DNA from: an uncultured Bacteroidales bacterium
GTDB lineage: Bacteria; Bacteroidota; Bacteroidia; Bacteroidales; UBA4417
DNA: 64,000 bases
NCBI GenBank assembly: GCA_903879715.1
Contig: CAIRMR010000077.1
Coordinates: forward strand, 27,239-91,238
Direction of reading: 5' to 3'
Made by a program: the position numbers and the translations under genes. Below the pieces are notes generated by a model. The model made no database searches and was not told where the DNA came from. It worked only from the letters and a program-made list of their open reading frames with translations. Of the stretch, positions 36,416 to 45,742 are shown piece by piece (position 1 is the first letter of the stretch; each line of letters starts with the position of its first letter).

Positions 36416-38746
36416 ATGACGTTTTTGAGCCGTATTCTATTGGTATTTTCAGTACTGGTAGCAACAGTTTATTATGCTGTTGCACAAAGTTTAAGCTATA
36501 ACCAATGGCAGGATCATTTGCCATATAACAATTGCATTGCGACAGCCGAAGCCGACAATCTTATTTATGCTGCGACTCCATACAGCCTGTTTTATTTTAA
36601 TAAAACCGACAACAGTAAAAACCGGCTGAATAAAGTTACCGGTGGACTTTCGGATATTGGTATCAGCAGTATTGCATTCTGCTCTAAGCTTAATACATTG
36701 GTTGTCGCTTATTCAAATACAAATATCGACCTGGTTAAAAGTTCGGAAATAGTGAATATTCCGGATATAAAACGAAAACAAATTTTAGGGAATAAAACCA
36801 TTAACAGTATCCTCGTTATCGATAAGCTTGCATACCTGGCATGTGGTTTCGGAATTGTAGTGCTTGATATTGAAAAGGAAGAAATTAAAGACACCTATTA
36901 CATTGGGCCTTTAGGCTCACAGATCGATGTTAAAGACCTGACTTTTCACCCGGAAGATACTAAGTTTTATGCAGCCACCGAGAAAGGTATTTTTTCAGCC
37001 TTAGCGTCAGACAATCTTGCTTATTATGTAAACTGGATACAGGAGAAATCAATTACAGGATCAACTGGTAATTTTAACCTGGTTGAATCCTTTGGGGGGA
37101 AAGTGTATGCCAATAAAACGAAATATCTGAGTGGTACGGATACATTGTTCATGAAAGAAGGTAATAGCTGGACCTATTTTGCCCCGGACAACCATTCAAA
37201 CCACACTTCGCTGAAAGCTTGTGGTGATCGACTGTTACTCTGTAGTGATTTAAAAGTGGAGACATATAAACCTGATGGCATTTCAGATGTGATTTATTAT
37301 ACGTACAACCCGGGTACCATCAGGCCTTATGATGCATTGATTGATAAGGATGGCAAAATCTGGATTGCTGATATTGCCCAGGGATTATGGCGTATTGGCG
37401 AAGATTACATAGGGTCAAATTTTACGTTTAACGGTCCTTCTGATATTATGGTTTCAGCAATGGATGTTAGCGGAAAGCAATTATGGGCCGTTCCCGGAGG
37501 AAAAGATGGCGCTTTTGGAAGTTTATTCAGAGCAGCACAATGCTACACATTAGCTAACGGAACCTGGAGTAGTTTTAACGGGACTAACACAACTGCGCTA
37601 TCTAATGTTCGTGATATACTGAGTGTTGCTGTTGATCCTCACAAAAGTGACCATGCTTTCATGGCTACCTGGGGATATGGGATACTCGAATTTGACGATG
37701 GAGCATTAAAAGAGATTTATACGCCGGAAAATAGTGCATTACAATATGTAATTGGTTTTGGCTATGGATATATCCGGATTGGGGGCGTTGCTTTTGACCA
37801 GGATAATAACCTTTGGGCTACCAATGCACTTGCACCAAATGCTTTGTTGTTGCGAAAACCTACAGGGGAATGGAAATCATACAACCTGGGCGATTCCGGT
37901 TCCGGTATCGACGTTGCAAATGTTGTGATAGATAAGGACAATCAGAAATGGATTCAGCTCCGCGCTTATGGGTTATTTGTTTTTAATGATAACAATACGC
38001 TTGATAATACCGCAGATGACATGAAAATGAAGCTTACCAGTGCTAACGGTCTCCAAAATGTGACAGCTACAAGTATTGCCAGCCTGGCAATTGATAAGGA
38101 AGGACAATTGTGGCTGGGTACCGACCAGGGAGTAGCCAGGATTTTTTCGCCTGGAAATGTTTTTACTGGTGGTGACTATGAAGCACAGCGTATAATGGTT
38201 GAAGAGGAAGGATATCTTCATCCTTTGCTCGAAACTGAAGCCGTTACTGCTATTGCTGTAAATGGGAATAATGAAAAATGGCTTGGTACCGACAAGGCGG
38301 GTGTATTCCTGATGTCAGCTGACGGTGCCACACAATTGTTGCATTTTACCGAAACCGATAGCCCTTTATTGTCAAATACGATTACATCGATAAAAATTGC
38401 CAGTAACGGAGAAGTTTATTTTGCTACCTCACGTGGTATTGTATCCTACAAAGATTACAAAATAGAATCAGCTGCCAGCCTCGATTCATTATTTATTTAT
38501 CCAAATCCTGTAAGACCCGAATACAAAGGCCCTGTTTATATAAGCAACCTGGTTGAAGAGTCGAATGTTAAAGTAACCGATATCAGTGGTGGATTGGTTT
38601 GGGAAACCCAGGCCCAGGGCGGACAGGTAATCTGGGATGGATATAACCTGAACGGTCGTAAGGTTAATACCGGGGTATATTATATTTTTGTTACTAATGC
38701 CGATGGGAGCCAAAAGAAAGCAGGAAAAGTGCTGTTTGTAAGGTAG
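36416..38746 (+). CDS. porZ: Type IX secretion system component PorZ (beta-propeller surface protein)
   Basis: PorZ is part of the cell-surface attachment complex of the T9SS, working with the sortase PorU to process cargo. From the ATG at 36416 the protein has 776 residues, with a clean signal peptide (ILLVFSVLVATVYYAVAQ). The mature start SYNQWQDHLPYNNC is typical of the family. Two to three beta-propellers carry repeated KIWIADIAQGLWRI- and LWLGTDQGVARIF-type blades. The C-terminal FlgD-like sorting domain (FIYPNPVRP to KVLFVR) shows it is itself T9SS-exported. Adjacency to recO is a recurring Bacteroidota arrangement. The TTG start in the track would add a poor 22-residue extension. Confidence 0.9.
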   Translation: MTFLSRILLVFSVLVATVYYAVAQSLSYNQWQDHLPYNNCIATAEADNLIYAATPYSLFYFNKTDNSKNRLNKVTGGLSDIGISSIAFCSKLNTLVVAYSNTNIDLVKSSEIVNIPDIKRKQILGNKTINSILVIDKLAYLACGFGIVVLDIEKEEIKDTYYIGPLGSQIDVKDLTFHPEDTKFYAATEKGIFSALASDNLAYYVNWIQEKSITGSTGNFNLVESFGGKVYANKTKYLSGTDTLFMKEGNSWTYFAPDNHSNHTSLKACGDRLLLCSDLKVETYKPDGISDVIYYTYNPGTIRPYDALIDKDGKIWIADIAQGLWRIGEDYIGSNFTFNGPSDIMVSAMDVSGKQLWAVPGGKDGAFGSLFRAAQCYTLANGTWSSFNGTNTTALSNVRDILSVAVDPHKSDHAFMATWGYGILEFDDGALKEIYTPENSALQYVIGFGYGYIRIGGVAFDQDNNLWATNALAPNALLLRKPTGEWKSYNLGDSGSGIDVANVVIDKDNQKWIQLRAYGLFVFNDNNTLDNTADDMKMKLTSANGLQNVTATSIASLAIDKEGQLWLGTDQGVARIFSPGNVFTGGDYEAQRIMVEEEGYLHPLLETEAVTAIAVNGNNEKWLGTDKAGVFLMSADGATQLLHFTETDSPLLSNTITSIKIASNGEVYFATSRGIVSYKDYKIESAASLDSLFIYPNPVRPEYKGPVYISNLVEESNVKVTDISGGLVWETQAQGGQVIWDGYNLNGRKVNTGVYYIFVTNADGSQKKAGKVLFVR

Positions 38747-38842
38747 CGTTTAGTTTAAGGTTGTTTGCCTCCATTTACTCATAATTTAAAGTAGGTTAAG
38801 GTTAAGGCGTTTGTCGTGTCCCCAATGCTAAACCGTACTCGC

Positions 38843-38908
38843 AACCTCAACCTTAACCTCAACCTCAACCTCAACCTTAACCTTAACCTCAACCTCAACC
38901 TCAACCTT
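38843..38908. repeat. Hexanucleotide tandem repeat (AACCTY)11 upstream of recO
   Basis: Eleven uninterrupted copies of AACCTC or AACCTT fill 66 bp. Just upstream, GGTTAAGGTTAAGG (about 38794-38807) is the inverse of the CCTTAACCTTAACC portion, so a long stem-loop is possible. The array is read in-frame as Asn-Leu repeats in the ORF track, but it lies before the likely recO start. Hexamer changes would not shift the frame. Confidence 0.85.
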
Positions 38909-38956
38909 ATTGGATGTTTTTCTAATCCTATTTCATGTCATTATGATGTACCAATT

Positions 38957-39685
38957 ATGATTCTGTCAACCAAAGGAGTCGTTCTCCATTGCATGGATTA
39001 TTCCGAAACCAGCATTATTGCCAGGGTTTATACTGAGCAGTTGGGGCTGCAGACCTATATTGTAAAAGGGGTACGTAAAAAAGGTGCCAGGATAAAACGA
39101 AACCTGTTTTCACCTCTTTCCATTATTCAGCTTGTCGCAAACCATAAAGAAGGAGAAGGAATGCGCGTAATGCGCGAAGCTTCCTGCGAATACCAGCTCA
39201 ACGGTATTGCGACAGATATGGCAAAAACAGCTGTCAGCATTTATATCAGTGAGTTGCTTGCGCATTCCGTTTCAGCTCAAATGGCTGATCCGAATCTTTA
39301 TGGATTTATTGAAGACGCCATCCTGAACCTCGACCGCGCAACCGGATCTATTGCTGGTTTTCCCTTGTCATTTACCATTGGTCTTACCCAATTTATGGGT
39401 TTTGATCCGCATAATAATTTCAGTGCGAACGAGACTTTTTTTGATATGGAAGGTGGTAATTTCTGCCCGCATCCACCAGGTCATCCATATTATTTATCAT
39501 CTCCGTTAAGCGACAAACTTTCAGAAGTACTTACAGCGCTAAATGCCGGTGATGTGAGCATAGTGGCGGATCATGCAACACGAAGTGAATTATTATCGAA
39601 AATGCTGGAATATTTCAGAATACATATTCCCTCTTTTGGCGAAATAAAATCGGTAAAGGTGCTAAGCGATGTTCTTAAAGATTGA
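38957..39685 (+). CDS. recO: DNA repair protein RecO
   Basis: RecO helps RecR load RecA onto SSB-coated single strands in gap repair. From the ATG at 38957 the protein has 242 residues, the usual size. The N-terminal OB fold starts ILSTKGVVLHCMDYSETSIIARVYTEQLG, followed by YIVKGVRKKGARIKRNLFSPLSI. A helical domain (AVSIYISELLAHSV) and a C-terminal segment FFDMEGGNFCPHPPGHPYYLSSPL come after. The track starts it at 38816 because the hexamer array is open in frame. The resulting (NL)n leader has no counterpart in RecO proteins, so I reject it. It follows porZ on the same strand. Confidence 0.9.
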   Translation: MILSTKGVVLHCMDYSETSIIARVYTEQLGLQTYIVKGVRKKGARIKRNLFSPLSIIQLVANHKEGEGMRVMREASCEYQLNGIATDMAKTAVSIYISELLAHSVSAQMADPNLYGFIEDAILNLDRATGSIAGFPLSFTIGLTQFMGFDPHNNFSANETFFDMEGGNFCPHPPGHPYYLSSPLSDKLSEVLTALNAGDVSIVADHATRSELLSKMLEYFRIHIPSFGEIKSVKVLSDVLKD

Positions 39686-40028
39686 TGGAATTTATGCCCT
39701 CATCACCAGGTCAGTAATGCTGAAATGGAAAATCAATATTTAAGAGCGCTGAAAATCAGTTTAAATGCAAATATTTAAAATGCAGTGCAAAAATCCTTTA
39801 TTTACAGGATATTATTCAAACATTTAATGTTCTACATTTGTAATGTGAAACGCACGGGAAAGTGAATTGGTAGTCCGTGAGTGTATTTTTTGTGCTGTTA
39901 TAGTTCGTCAAAAGCCAGCTAAAAACAAAAACGGATGCTTTATAATGATTTCTGATCAAACGTTTTTATAGTTTTTTTGCTTATCAATGCTTACCAGTTC
40001 TTTATAAATCTCATAACCAAATTTGCTT
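39686..40028. other. Leader region of the lipoprotein/M4 peptidase unit
   Basis: This 343-bp region contains TACATTTG (39833-39840), a good -7 element. Right after it is a small hairpin, CACGG (39853-39857) with CCGTG (39875-39879), followed by TATTTTTT. If transcription starts there, the leader is about 180 nt and includes a possible early terminator or attenuator. Confidence 0.4.
39833..39840 (+). promoter_or_regulatory. -7 promoter element upstream of the lipoprotein/M4 unit
   Basis: TACATTTG is an exact match to TAnnTTTG. No clear -33 TTG was found at the usual spacing. Confidence 0.45.
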
Positions 40029-40449
40029 ATGACAAACCGAATACTCCTTTCTTTATTCATAATTTCTTTATTTGCTTCCTGTTCCTCATCAGGCAAGTTA
40101 ACAAGTGATTCAAATAGCCAGCGACTGATTTTCGGAAATGGAGGCGGTTTTACCGGCATATATACCACTTATGAACTTTTTGAAGATGGAAATGTTTTTA
40201 TTCTTTTGCCTGACAATACATTCCAGCCACTTAAAAAAATCAGGAAAAAAGAAAGCCCGTGAACTTTTCTCACAAGCAGATAAACTAAAAATAGCACAAC
40301 CTGAATTTAATCATCCCGGCAATATGACCTGGTTTATTACAATTCAGGCTAATGGAATGATAACTGAATATAAATGGGGTGATGCAAACAATTCTGTCCC
40401 TAACGAAATAGAAGATTTGTACGACCAATTGAATACTATTGTTAAATAA
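40029..40449 (+). pseudogene. Frameshifted lipoprotein with emfourin-like features, next to the M4 peptidase
   Basis: Two overlapping ORFs in the track (40023-40262 and 40138-40449) are the halves of one gene split by one base. The first half, from the ATG at 40029, encodes a lipoprotein signal (LFASCSSS) and a GGGFTGIYTTYELFEDG segment. The second half continues with KKKARELFSQADKL, FNHPGNMTWFITIQ, EYKWGD and VPNEIEDLYDQL. Removing one A from the AAAAAA run at 40245-40250 joins them into about 139 residues as PLKKIRKKKARELF. A conserved GGF-GI start, PGN turn and D-x-x-P-xx-xx-LY-x-L end resemble emfourin-type inhibitors of M4 peptidases. The next gene, 10 bp downstream, is an M4 peptidase. 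The frameshift may be real, programmed, or a sequencing error. Confidence 0.7.
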
Positions 40450-40459
40450 AACCGGAATC

Positions 40460-43400
40460 ATGAAACAAGTATCTACCTTCCTCTTAGTATTAATAATTTT
40501 AAATGTAAGCTTGCCTCTCCAGGCACAGAATAACGCTTTTTCGGTCAAGAAAAAGCTGCCTGGTTCCACAAAGGTCTCTCCACAGCCAATTCAACCTTTT
40601 AGTACAGCAAAAAAGGCAAGTTCTATACCACAATCCCAATTTCAGCCTTTGCAAGCCAATTTCAGCTCGTTGAAATTAGACCGCCAGGTATTTTCAAATC
40701 CCGGGTTTAATGCAAATGGAAGACTTGTTTTTGTGGAAGGCCAACTGCCTTCAACTGCCAAATCAGTAGGAAAAGCATTGACCGAAAAAGAAGAATGTGC
40801 TGAATATCTAACGGCATTGCAACAAGTGCTGGGAATTTCAAATCCATCTTCTGAATTTGAAATTGTGAAATCGGATTACGATGAAATAGGGATGCAACAT
40901 ATTAAACTGGCCCAGAAGTTTATGGGAATCCCGGTTTATGGTGGCGAAATATACCTGCATAAACGCAATGGAAACATTGATCTTTTCAATGGAAATAGTT
41001 ATCCAACACCAACAATAAATTCGGTTGTCCCTGTAATTGCTGTATCATTTGCCAGTCAGCAGGCAGTTAACGATATTAAATCACGAACCACATTTCGTGA
41101 ATTACTTCTTGAAGAAAAGGCTTTTTTAAACTACACCGGCCCTGAATCGGAGCTGGTGGTTTATCATAAAAATGATTTATTGAAGTCCGAAAGGCTTACC
41201 TGGCATCTCACCGTTCGTCCTAACCTGGTTGAACGTTGGGAGTATTTTGTAGACGCAAAAACCGGAGATATCCTGCATTTTTACAATAATACGCAGAGCG
41301 ACGGCGATGTTACTGTTACTGCTTTAGATCTGAACAACGTAAGCCGCAGCTTTCATGCATATCTTCAAAGTGGCATCTATTACCTTGCTGACATATCGCA
41401 GCTTATGTATGACTCCCAGTCAGGAAGTGGAACCATAAAAACCTATGATGCCAACTATACATCCACAGGTGCAGATTTTTCCGCATCTCTTGTCACTTCA
41501 TCAAGTATTTCAACCTGGCCTGCCAAAGCCGTTTCAGCTCAATATGCTGCTACTGCCACTTATGGATATTATAAAAATACGCATGGCTGGAATTCTATAA
41601 ACAACAAAGGCTGCGACATTCCTTTGATTATTAACATTACTAACGAAGATGGCAGCAGCATGGAAAATGCTTTCTGGAATGGGACAGCCGCTTTTTTTGG
41701 TAACGGGGGAACTACGTTTAAACCTTTGTCTGGTGGTTTTGATGTGGGAGCACACGAGCTTGGGCATGCGGTTGTCGGAAATTCTGCTAACCTCGAATAC
41801 CAGGGGCAGTCGGGTGCACTGAACGAAAGCTTTGCCGATATCTCAGGTGCTATGCTCGATCGCGAGGATTGGAAAATAGGAGAAGATGTGGTAAGAGCCA
41901 CTGCAACAGCTTTTCCGACGGGCGCATTGCGCGATATGTCGGATCCGCATAATGGTGGATCAGGGCTAAGTTCGCCATCGTGGCAACCCGCTCATATGAA
42001 TGAAATTTATTCCGGAACCAGCGACAATGGAGGAGTGCATATCAATAGTGGCATTCCTAATTATGCTTACTACCTTTTTGCTACGCAGGTAAGCAAAGAA
42101 AAAGCAGAAAAGATTTTCTACAGGGCTTTGTTTAATTATCTTACACGCTCCTCGCAGTTTATTGACCTCAGGCTTACTGTAATTCAGGCTGCAACTGATC
42201 TTTATGGTGCCGGCTCAACCGAAGTAACAGCAGCAAAAAACGCGTTTGACCAGGTCGGAATTACTGATGGAACAGCAACAAATGTAGAGAACCCAATTCC
42301 CGTAAATCCAGGGAGCGACTACATCCTGTTAGTAAATACCTATAATTTAGACCCTAATACCTTGTATGTGTCAAACACTACAGGTACACAATTCTTGCCC
42401 ATTTCCCTGACGCCTGTAAACAGCCGCCCAAGTATAATGGACGATGGAAGCGGTGCAGTCTTTGTTGCTGGTGACAAAACGATTCAGGCTATCAACCTTA
42501 CTTCACCGTATGATGAGTTTCCAATGCAGGGTCAGGCTATCTGGGGAAATGTTGCCATATCAAAAGAAGGTGAAAAAATTGCTGCAGTCACAAACGCTCC
42601 GGATTCAACAATATGGGTATACAGTTTCCGGAAAAAGCAATGGGCTTACTTCCACCTGTATAATCCCGGAACTCAAACCGGAATCCGGACGGATAACGTG
42701 CTTTATGCTGATGCGTTAGAATGGACTTTTGATGGCGAATATATTATGTATGATGCGTATAACCAGTTTAATAATAATTCAGGACAAGCTGCTGATTACT
42801 GGGATGTGAGCTTTATTAAGGTTTGGGACAATGCTACCGGCGATTGGGCTGATGGCTCTGTTTTCAAGATGTTTACTAATCTGCCGGAAAATGTAAGCAT
42901 TGGAAACCCTTCCTTTGCGAAAAACTCTCCGTATATCGCGGCTTTCGATTATATCGATAATTCCGTTGCCGTTAGTGATGTTACCATTCTCTCCGTTAAT
43001 CTCGAAACAGGTAATGTTGGCGAAGTTTACAATAATGGTGAAATGCTTGGATACCCAAACTATTCGAAAAACGATGATAAAATAATATTTAATGCAACAA
43101 CCGGAACTGACAATGTTGTTGGTGAAATTTTGATGCAGCCGGATAAAATTAGTCCTGCCGGACAGGCATCTTTACTGATTCAGGATGCAAAATGGGGTGT
43201 TTGGTACTCAACTGGAGTAAGGACTGTGGATGTAAAAGAAGGTTCTGCTAAAAATAAAATTCATATTTATCCGAACCCGACTGCTTCAAAAGTATCTATT
43301 CAACTCTCCGGGTTTAACCAGGAAGATGGAAAAATAGAAATGTTTGATATTAGCGGAAAGAAGCTTTCATCGAATATATTCAAATCCAAGCAGGCAGAAT

Positions 43401-43495
43401 CTGAAATAGATTTATCCGGATATAGCAAGGGCGTATATTTGCTGAAAGTGAGTAACAGTAAGGCTACTGCCACTATGCAGGTAATCCGGAAGTGA
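40460..43495 (+). CDS. Secreted M4 (thermolysin-family) metallopeptidase with T9SS sorting domain
   Basis: This zinc endopeptidase acts outside the cell. From the ATG at 40460 (the track's TTG at 40439 overlaps the preceding gene) it has 1011 residues. A signal peptide ends near LQAQ, then come an FTP/PepSY propeptide at about 85-275 and the catalytic domain at about 290-620. That domain carries HELGH at 432-436, the third ligand Glu in NESFADISG and the downstream His of GGVHINSGIPNYAYYLFA. A beta-propeller-like region (about 635-915) and a T9SS sorting domain (IHIYPNPTASKVSI to VIRK) follow. A terminator lies downstream. The upstream lipoprotein may be its inhibitor. Confidence 0.94.
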   Translation: MKQVSTFLLVLIILNVSLPLQAQNNAFSVKKKLPGSTKVSPQPIQPFSTAKKASSIPQSQFQPLQANFSSLKLDRQVFSNPGFNANGRLVFVEGQLPSTAKSVGKALTEKEECAEYLTALQQVLGISNPSSEFEIVKSDYDEIGMQHIKLAQKFMGIPVYGGEIYLHKRNGNIDLFNGNSYPTPTINSVVPVIAVSFASQQAVNDIKSRTTFRELLLEEKAFLNYTGPESELVVYHKNDLLKSERLTWHLTVRPNLVERWEYFVDAKTGDILHFYNNTQSDGDVTVTALDLNNVSRSFHAYLQSGIYYLADISQLMYDSQSGSGTIKTYDANYTSTGADFSASLVTSSSISTWPAKAVSAQYAATATYGYYKNTHGWNSINNKGCDIPLIINITNEDGSSMENAFWNGTAAFFGNGGTTFKPLSGGFDVGAHELGHAVVGNSANLEYQGQSGALNESFADISGAMLDREDWKIGEDVVRATATAFPTGALRDMSDPHNGGSGLSSPSWQPAHMNEIYSGTSDNGGVHINSGIPNYAYYLFATQVSKEKAEKIFYRALFNYLTRSSQFIDLRLTVIQAATDLYGAGSTEVTAAKNAFDQVGITDGTATNVENPIPVNPGSDYILLVNTYNLDPNTLYVSNTTGTQFLPISLTPVNSRPSIMDDGSGAVFVAGDKTIQAINLTSPYDEFPMQGQAIWGNVAISKEGEKIAAVTNAPDSTIWVYSFRKKQWAYFHLYNPGTQTGIRTDNVLYADALEWTFDGEYIMYDAYNQFNNNSGQAADYWDVSFIKVWDNATGDWADGSVFKMFTNLPENVSIGNPSFAKNSPYIAAFDYIDNSVAVSDVTILSVNLETGNVGEVYNNGEMLGYPNYSKNDDKIIFNATTGTDNVVGEILMQPDKISPAGQASLLIQDAKWGVWYSTGVRTVDVKEGSAKNKIHIYPNPTASKVSIQLSGFNQEDGKIEMFDISGKKLSSNIFKSKQAESEIDLSGYSKGVYLLKVSNSKATATMQVIRK

Positions 43496-43554
43496 TTTTA
43501 TGAGGTGGTAATGAGGTTGAATATACCAGTTTCATTAAATAAAAAAACTTCAGC

Positions 43555-43587
43555 AAAGAGGCTTTTCTTAATTGAGAAGCCTCTTTT
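43555..43587 (+). terminator. Intrinsic terminator after the M4 peptidase gene
   Basis: AAAGAGGCTT (43555-43564) and AAGCCTCTTT form a 10-bp stem, extended by TTC/GAG-type pairs, ending in TTTT. Confidence 0.75.
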
Positions 43588-43593
43588 CATTTT

Positions 43594-43737
43594 ACCGCGG
43601 AGGCACGGATTGCACAGAGTTCCTCTTAGTGATTCTTAGTGTCCTGAGTGCCTTAGTGGTTTTCTTTTTACCCTAAAAGGCACAAAATTTAAATTTCTTT
43701 TCTCCGTGTTCCTGGGTGTCCTCCGTGCCTCCGTGGT
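43594..43737. repeat. Long inverted repeat of the CCACGGAGGCAC type between M4 peptidase and lysS
   Basis: ACCGCGGAGGCACGGA (43594-43609) is the near-perfect inverse of TCCGTGCCTCCGTGGT (43722-43737), with one mismatch. Inside are direct and inverted copies of CTTAGTG, CTGAGTGCC and CTCCGTGTTCC. The same word occurs at 33302-33314. Confidence 0.65.
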
Positions 43738-43821
43738 TTTTCTTTCAGATACCAGGGAACCAAATGTAAATATGTTCTTTCCATGGCTTCTTCCAGCCAA
43801 TTCTATCTCACTTCATTTTCC

Positions 43822-43829
43822 TATCTTTG
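43822..43829 (+). promoter_or_regulatory. -7 promoter element of lysS
   Basis: TATCTTTG matches TAnnTTTG and lies 16 bp before the ATG at 43846. It falls inside the extra N-terminus of the ORF track (start 43783), which therefore cannot be translated from this promoter. Confidence 0.6.
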
Positions 43830-43845
43830 CAAAAAAATTTCAAAA

Positions 43846-45576
43846 ATGAATTTTGAATTAAGCGAACAGGAACAAATCAGACGTAATTCATTAACCGAAC
43901 TCAATGCACTTGGAATAAATCCTTACCCGGCCGAGAGTTTTCCCGTAAATGTTACTGCCCAGGCAATCCTTAACGACTATAACCCTGAAAACCATCATGC
44001 TTTCCAGGATGTGACCATCGCAGGCCGCATTATGACACGCCGCATTATGGGCGCTGCTTCCTTTGTTGATCTGCAGGATAGCACCGGTCGTATTCAGTTA
44101 TATATAAAACGCGACGAGATCTGTGAAGGCGAAGATAAAACCCTTTACAATACTGCTTTCAAACGGCTGATGGATATCGGCGATATTATCGGCGTAAGCG
44201 GTTATGTTTTTATCACGCAAATGGGTGAGATTTCAATCCATGTGAAATCGCTGAAATTGCTCAGCAAATCATTGCGGGTATTGCCTATCGTTAAAGAAAA
44301 GGACGAGCAGGTTTTCGACGCTTTCAGCGATCCTGAAGTGCGTTACCGCCAGCGTTATGTCGACCTGATCGTAAATCCCGAAGTCCGCGAAGTGTTTGTT
44401 AAACGTACTCGCCTGGTTAATACCATGCGCAATTTCCTGAGCAGCAAAGGCTACCTCGAAGTTGAAACACCAATCCTTCAGCCACTTTATGGAGGCGCAG
44501 CAGCACGTCCTTTTAAAACGCATCACAACAGCCTCGACATGACGCTGTATATGCGTATTGCCAACGAACTTTACCTCAAAAGGTTAATTGTTGGCGGGTA
44601 CGATGGCGTTTTCGAATTCTCCAAAGACTTCCGTAACGAAGGCATGGATCGTTTCCATAATCCTGAGTTCACACAAATGGAGCTTTACGTAGCTTACAAA
44701 GATTACGAATGGATGATGGATGCCGTTGAGGAAATGGTCGAGCGCATTGCCATCGATTTGCATGGAACCACAAAAGTTCAGGTTGGCGATAATGAAATTG
44801 ATTTCAAACGCCCGTGGAAACGCTTTACCATGTTCGAAGCTGTTCAGCATTTCACTGGTGTGGATATTTCGGAAATGAGTGAAGACGAACTTCGCGCTAC
44901 CTGCAAAAAGTTTAATATCGAAACCACTGAAAGCATGGGCAAAGGCAAGCTTATCGATGAGTTATTTGGTGAAACCGCCGAAGCCAAACTGATACAGCCC
45001 ACATTTATAACCGATTACCCGGTCGAAATGTCGCCGCTGGCTAAAAAGCACCGTACCAAACCTGGCCTGGTTGAACGTTTCGAAGCTATTTGTAACGGTA
45101 AGGAACTCTGCAATGCCTTCAGCGAATTGAATGATCCTATCGATCAGCGCGCTCGTTTCGAAGAGCAGCTTGAGCTGGGAAAACGCGGTGATGATGAATC
45201 TATGGTACTCGACGAGGATTTCCTCCGTTCACTTGAATATGGTATGCCGCCAACTGCGGGACTAGGAATTGGAATCGATCGATTGACAATGATCATGACC
45301 AACCAGCAATCGATTCAGGACGTTCTTTTCTTCCCCCAGATGCGCCCCGAAAAAGCAAGCGTAGTTACAGGAGCAACCGATGAAGAATTTGTTGCTCTCG
45401 GAATCCCTGCCGAATGGGTGCCTGTTCTGCGCAAAGCAGGAATCAAAATGCCTTCCGATCTTGCTGAATCTAATCCCAATAAATTGCTTCACGAATTAAG
45501 CGGGTTGCGTAAAAAACTTAAACTCGAAATCCCTTCGCTGCGCCTCGAAGAGGTTAGTGCGTGGTGCGGGAGATAA
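43846..45576 (+). CDS. lysS: Lysyl-tRNA synthetase, class II
   Basis: This enzyme charges tRNA-Lys. From the ATG at 43846 the protein has 576 residues, starting [16 protein letters not shown]. An OB-fold anticodon-binding domain (about 55-160, [28 protein letters not shown]) precedes the class II catalytic core. That core contains motif 1 (VRQRYVDLI-like [16 protein letters not shown]), motif 2 ([16 protein letters not shown]) and motif 3 ([15 protein letters not shown]). The last 70 or so residues ([21 protein letters not shown] onward) are the extra C-terminal helical extension seen in Bacteroidota LysS. The track's start at 43783 overlaps the promoter and is rejected. Confidence 0.96.
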   Translation: MNFELSEQEQIRRNSLTELNALGINPYPAESFPVNVTAQAILNDYNPENHHAFQDVTIAGRIMTRRIMGAASFVDLQDSTGRIQLYIKRDEICEGEDKTLYNTAFKRLMDIGDIIGVSGYVFITQMGEISIHVKSLKLLSKSLRVLPIVKEKDEQVFDAFSDPEVRYRQRYVDLIVNPEVREVFVKRTRLVNTMRNFLSSKGYLEVETPILQPLYGGAAARPFKTHHNSLDMTLYMRIANELYLKRLIVGGYDGVFEFSKDFRNEGMDRFHNPEFTQMELYVAYKDYEWMMDAVEEMVERIAIDLHGTTKVQVGDNEIDFKRPWKRFTMFEAVQHFTGVDISEMSEDELRATCKKFNIETTESMGKGKLIDELFGETAEAKLIQPTFITDYPVEMSPLAKKHRTKPGLVERFEAICNGKELCNAFSELNDPIDQRARFEEQLELGKRGDDESMVLDEDFLRSLEYGMPPTAGLGIGIDRLTMIMTNQQSIQDVLFFPQMRPEKASVVTGATDEEFVALGIPAEWVPVLRKAGIKMPSDLAESNPNKLLHELSGLRKKLKLEIPSLRLEEVSAWCGR

Positions 45577-45594
45577 AGCTTACAAATTGCTTGG

Positions 45595-45628
45595 AAAACC
45601 TTCTCTGGAAACGGAGGAGGTTTTTTTT
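45595..45628 (+). terminator. Intrinsic terminator after lysS
   Basis: AAAACCTTCTC and GAGGAGGTTTT form an 11-bp stem (one G-U pair), followed by a run of Ts, 19 bp after the lysS stop. Confidence 0.75.
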
Positions 45629-45742
45629 GTTCCTCAATATACAGGCTGTATGTTTCCTGAAACTATGAAACGATTTATTTCCTTGTAACTAATCAGTTTA
45701 GCTAAAATAATGAATAACAGGTATATTTTTACAAGAAATGAA

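Noticed and set aside
38816-38956. N-terminal (Asn-Leu)n extension of RecO in the ORF track
   Set aside because: It is the translated hexamer array; RecO homology begins at the ATG at 38957, which gives the normal 242 residues.
43783-43845. 21-residue N-terminal extension of LysS
   Set aside because: A -7 promoter element lies inside it, and LysS similarity begins at the ATG at 43846.
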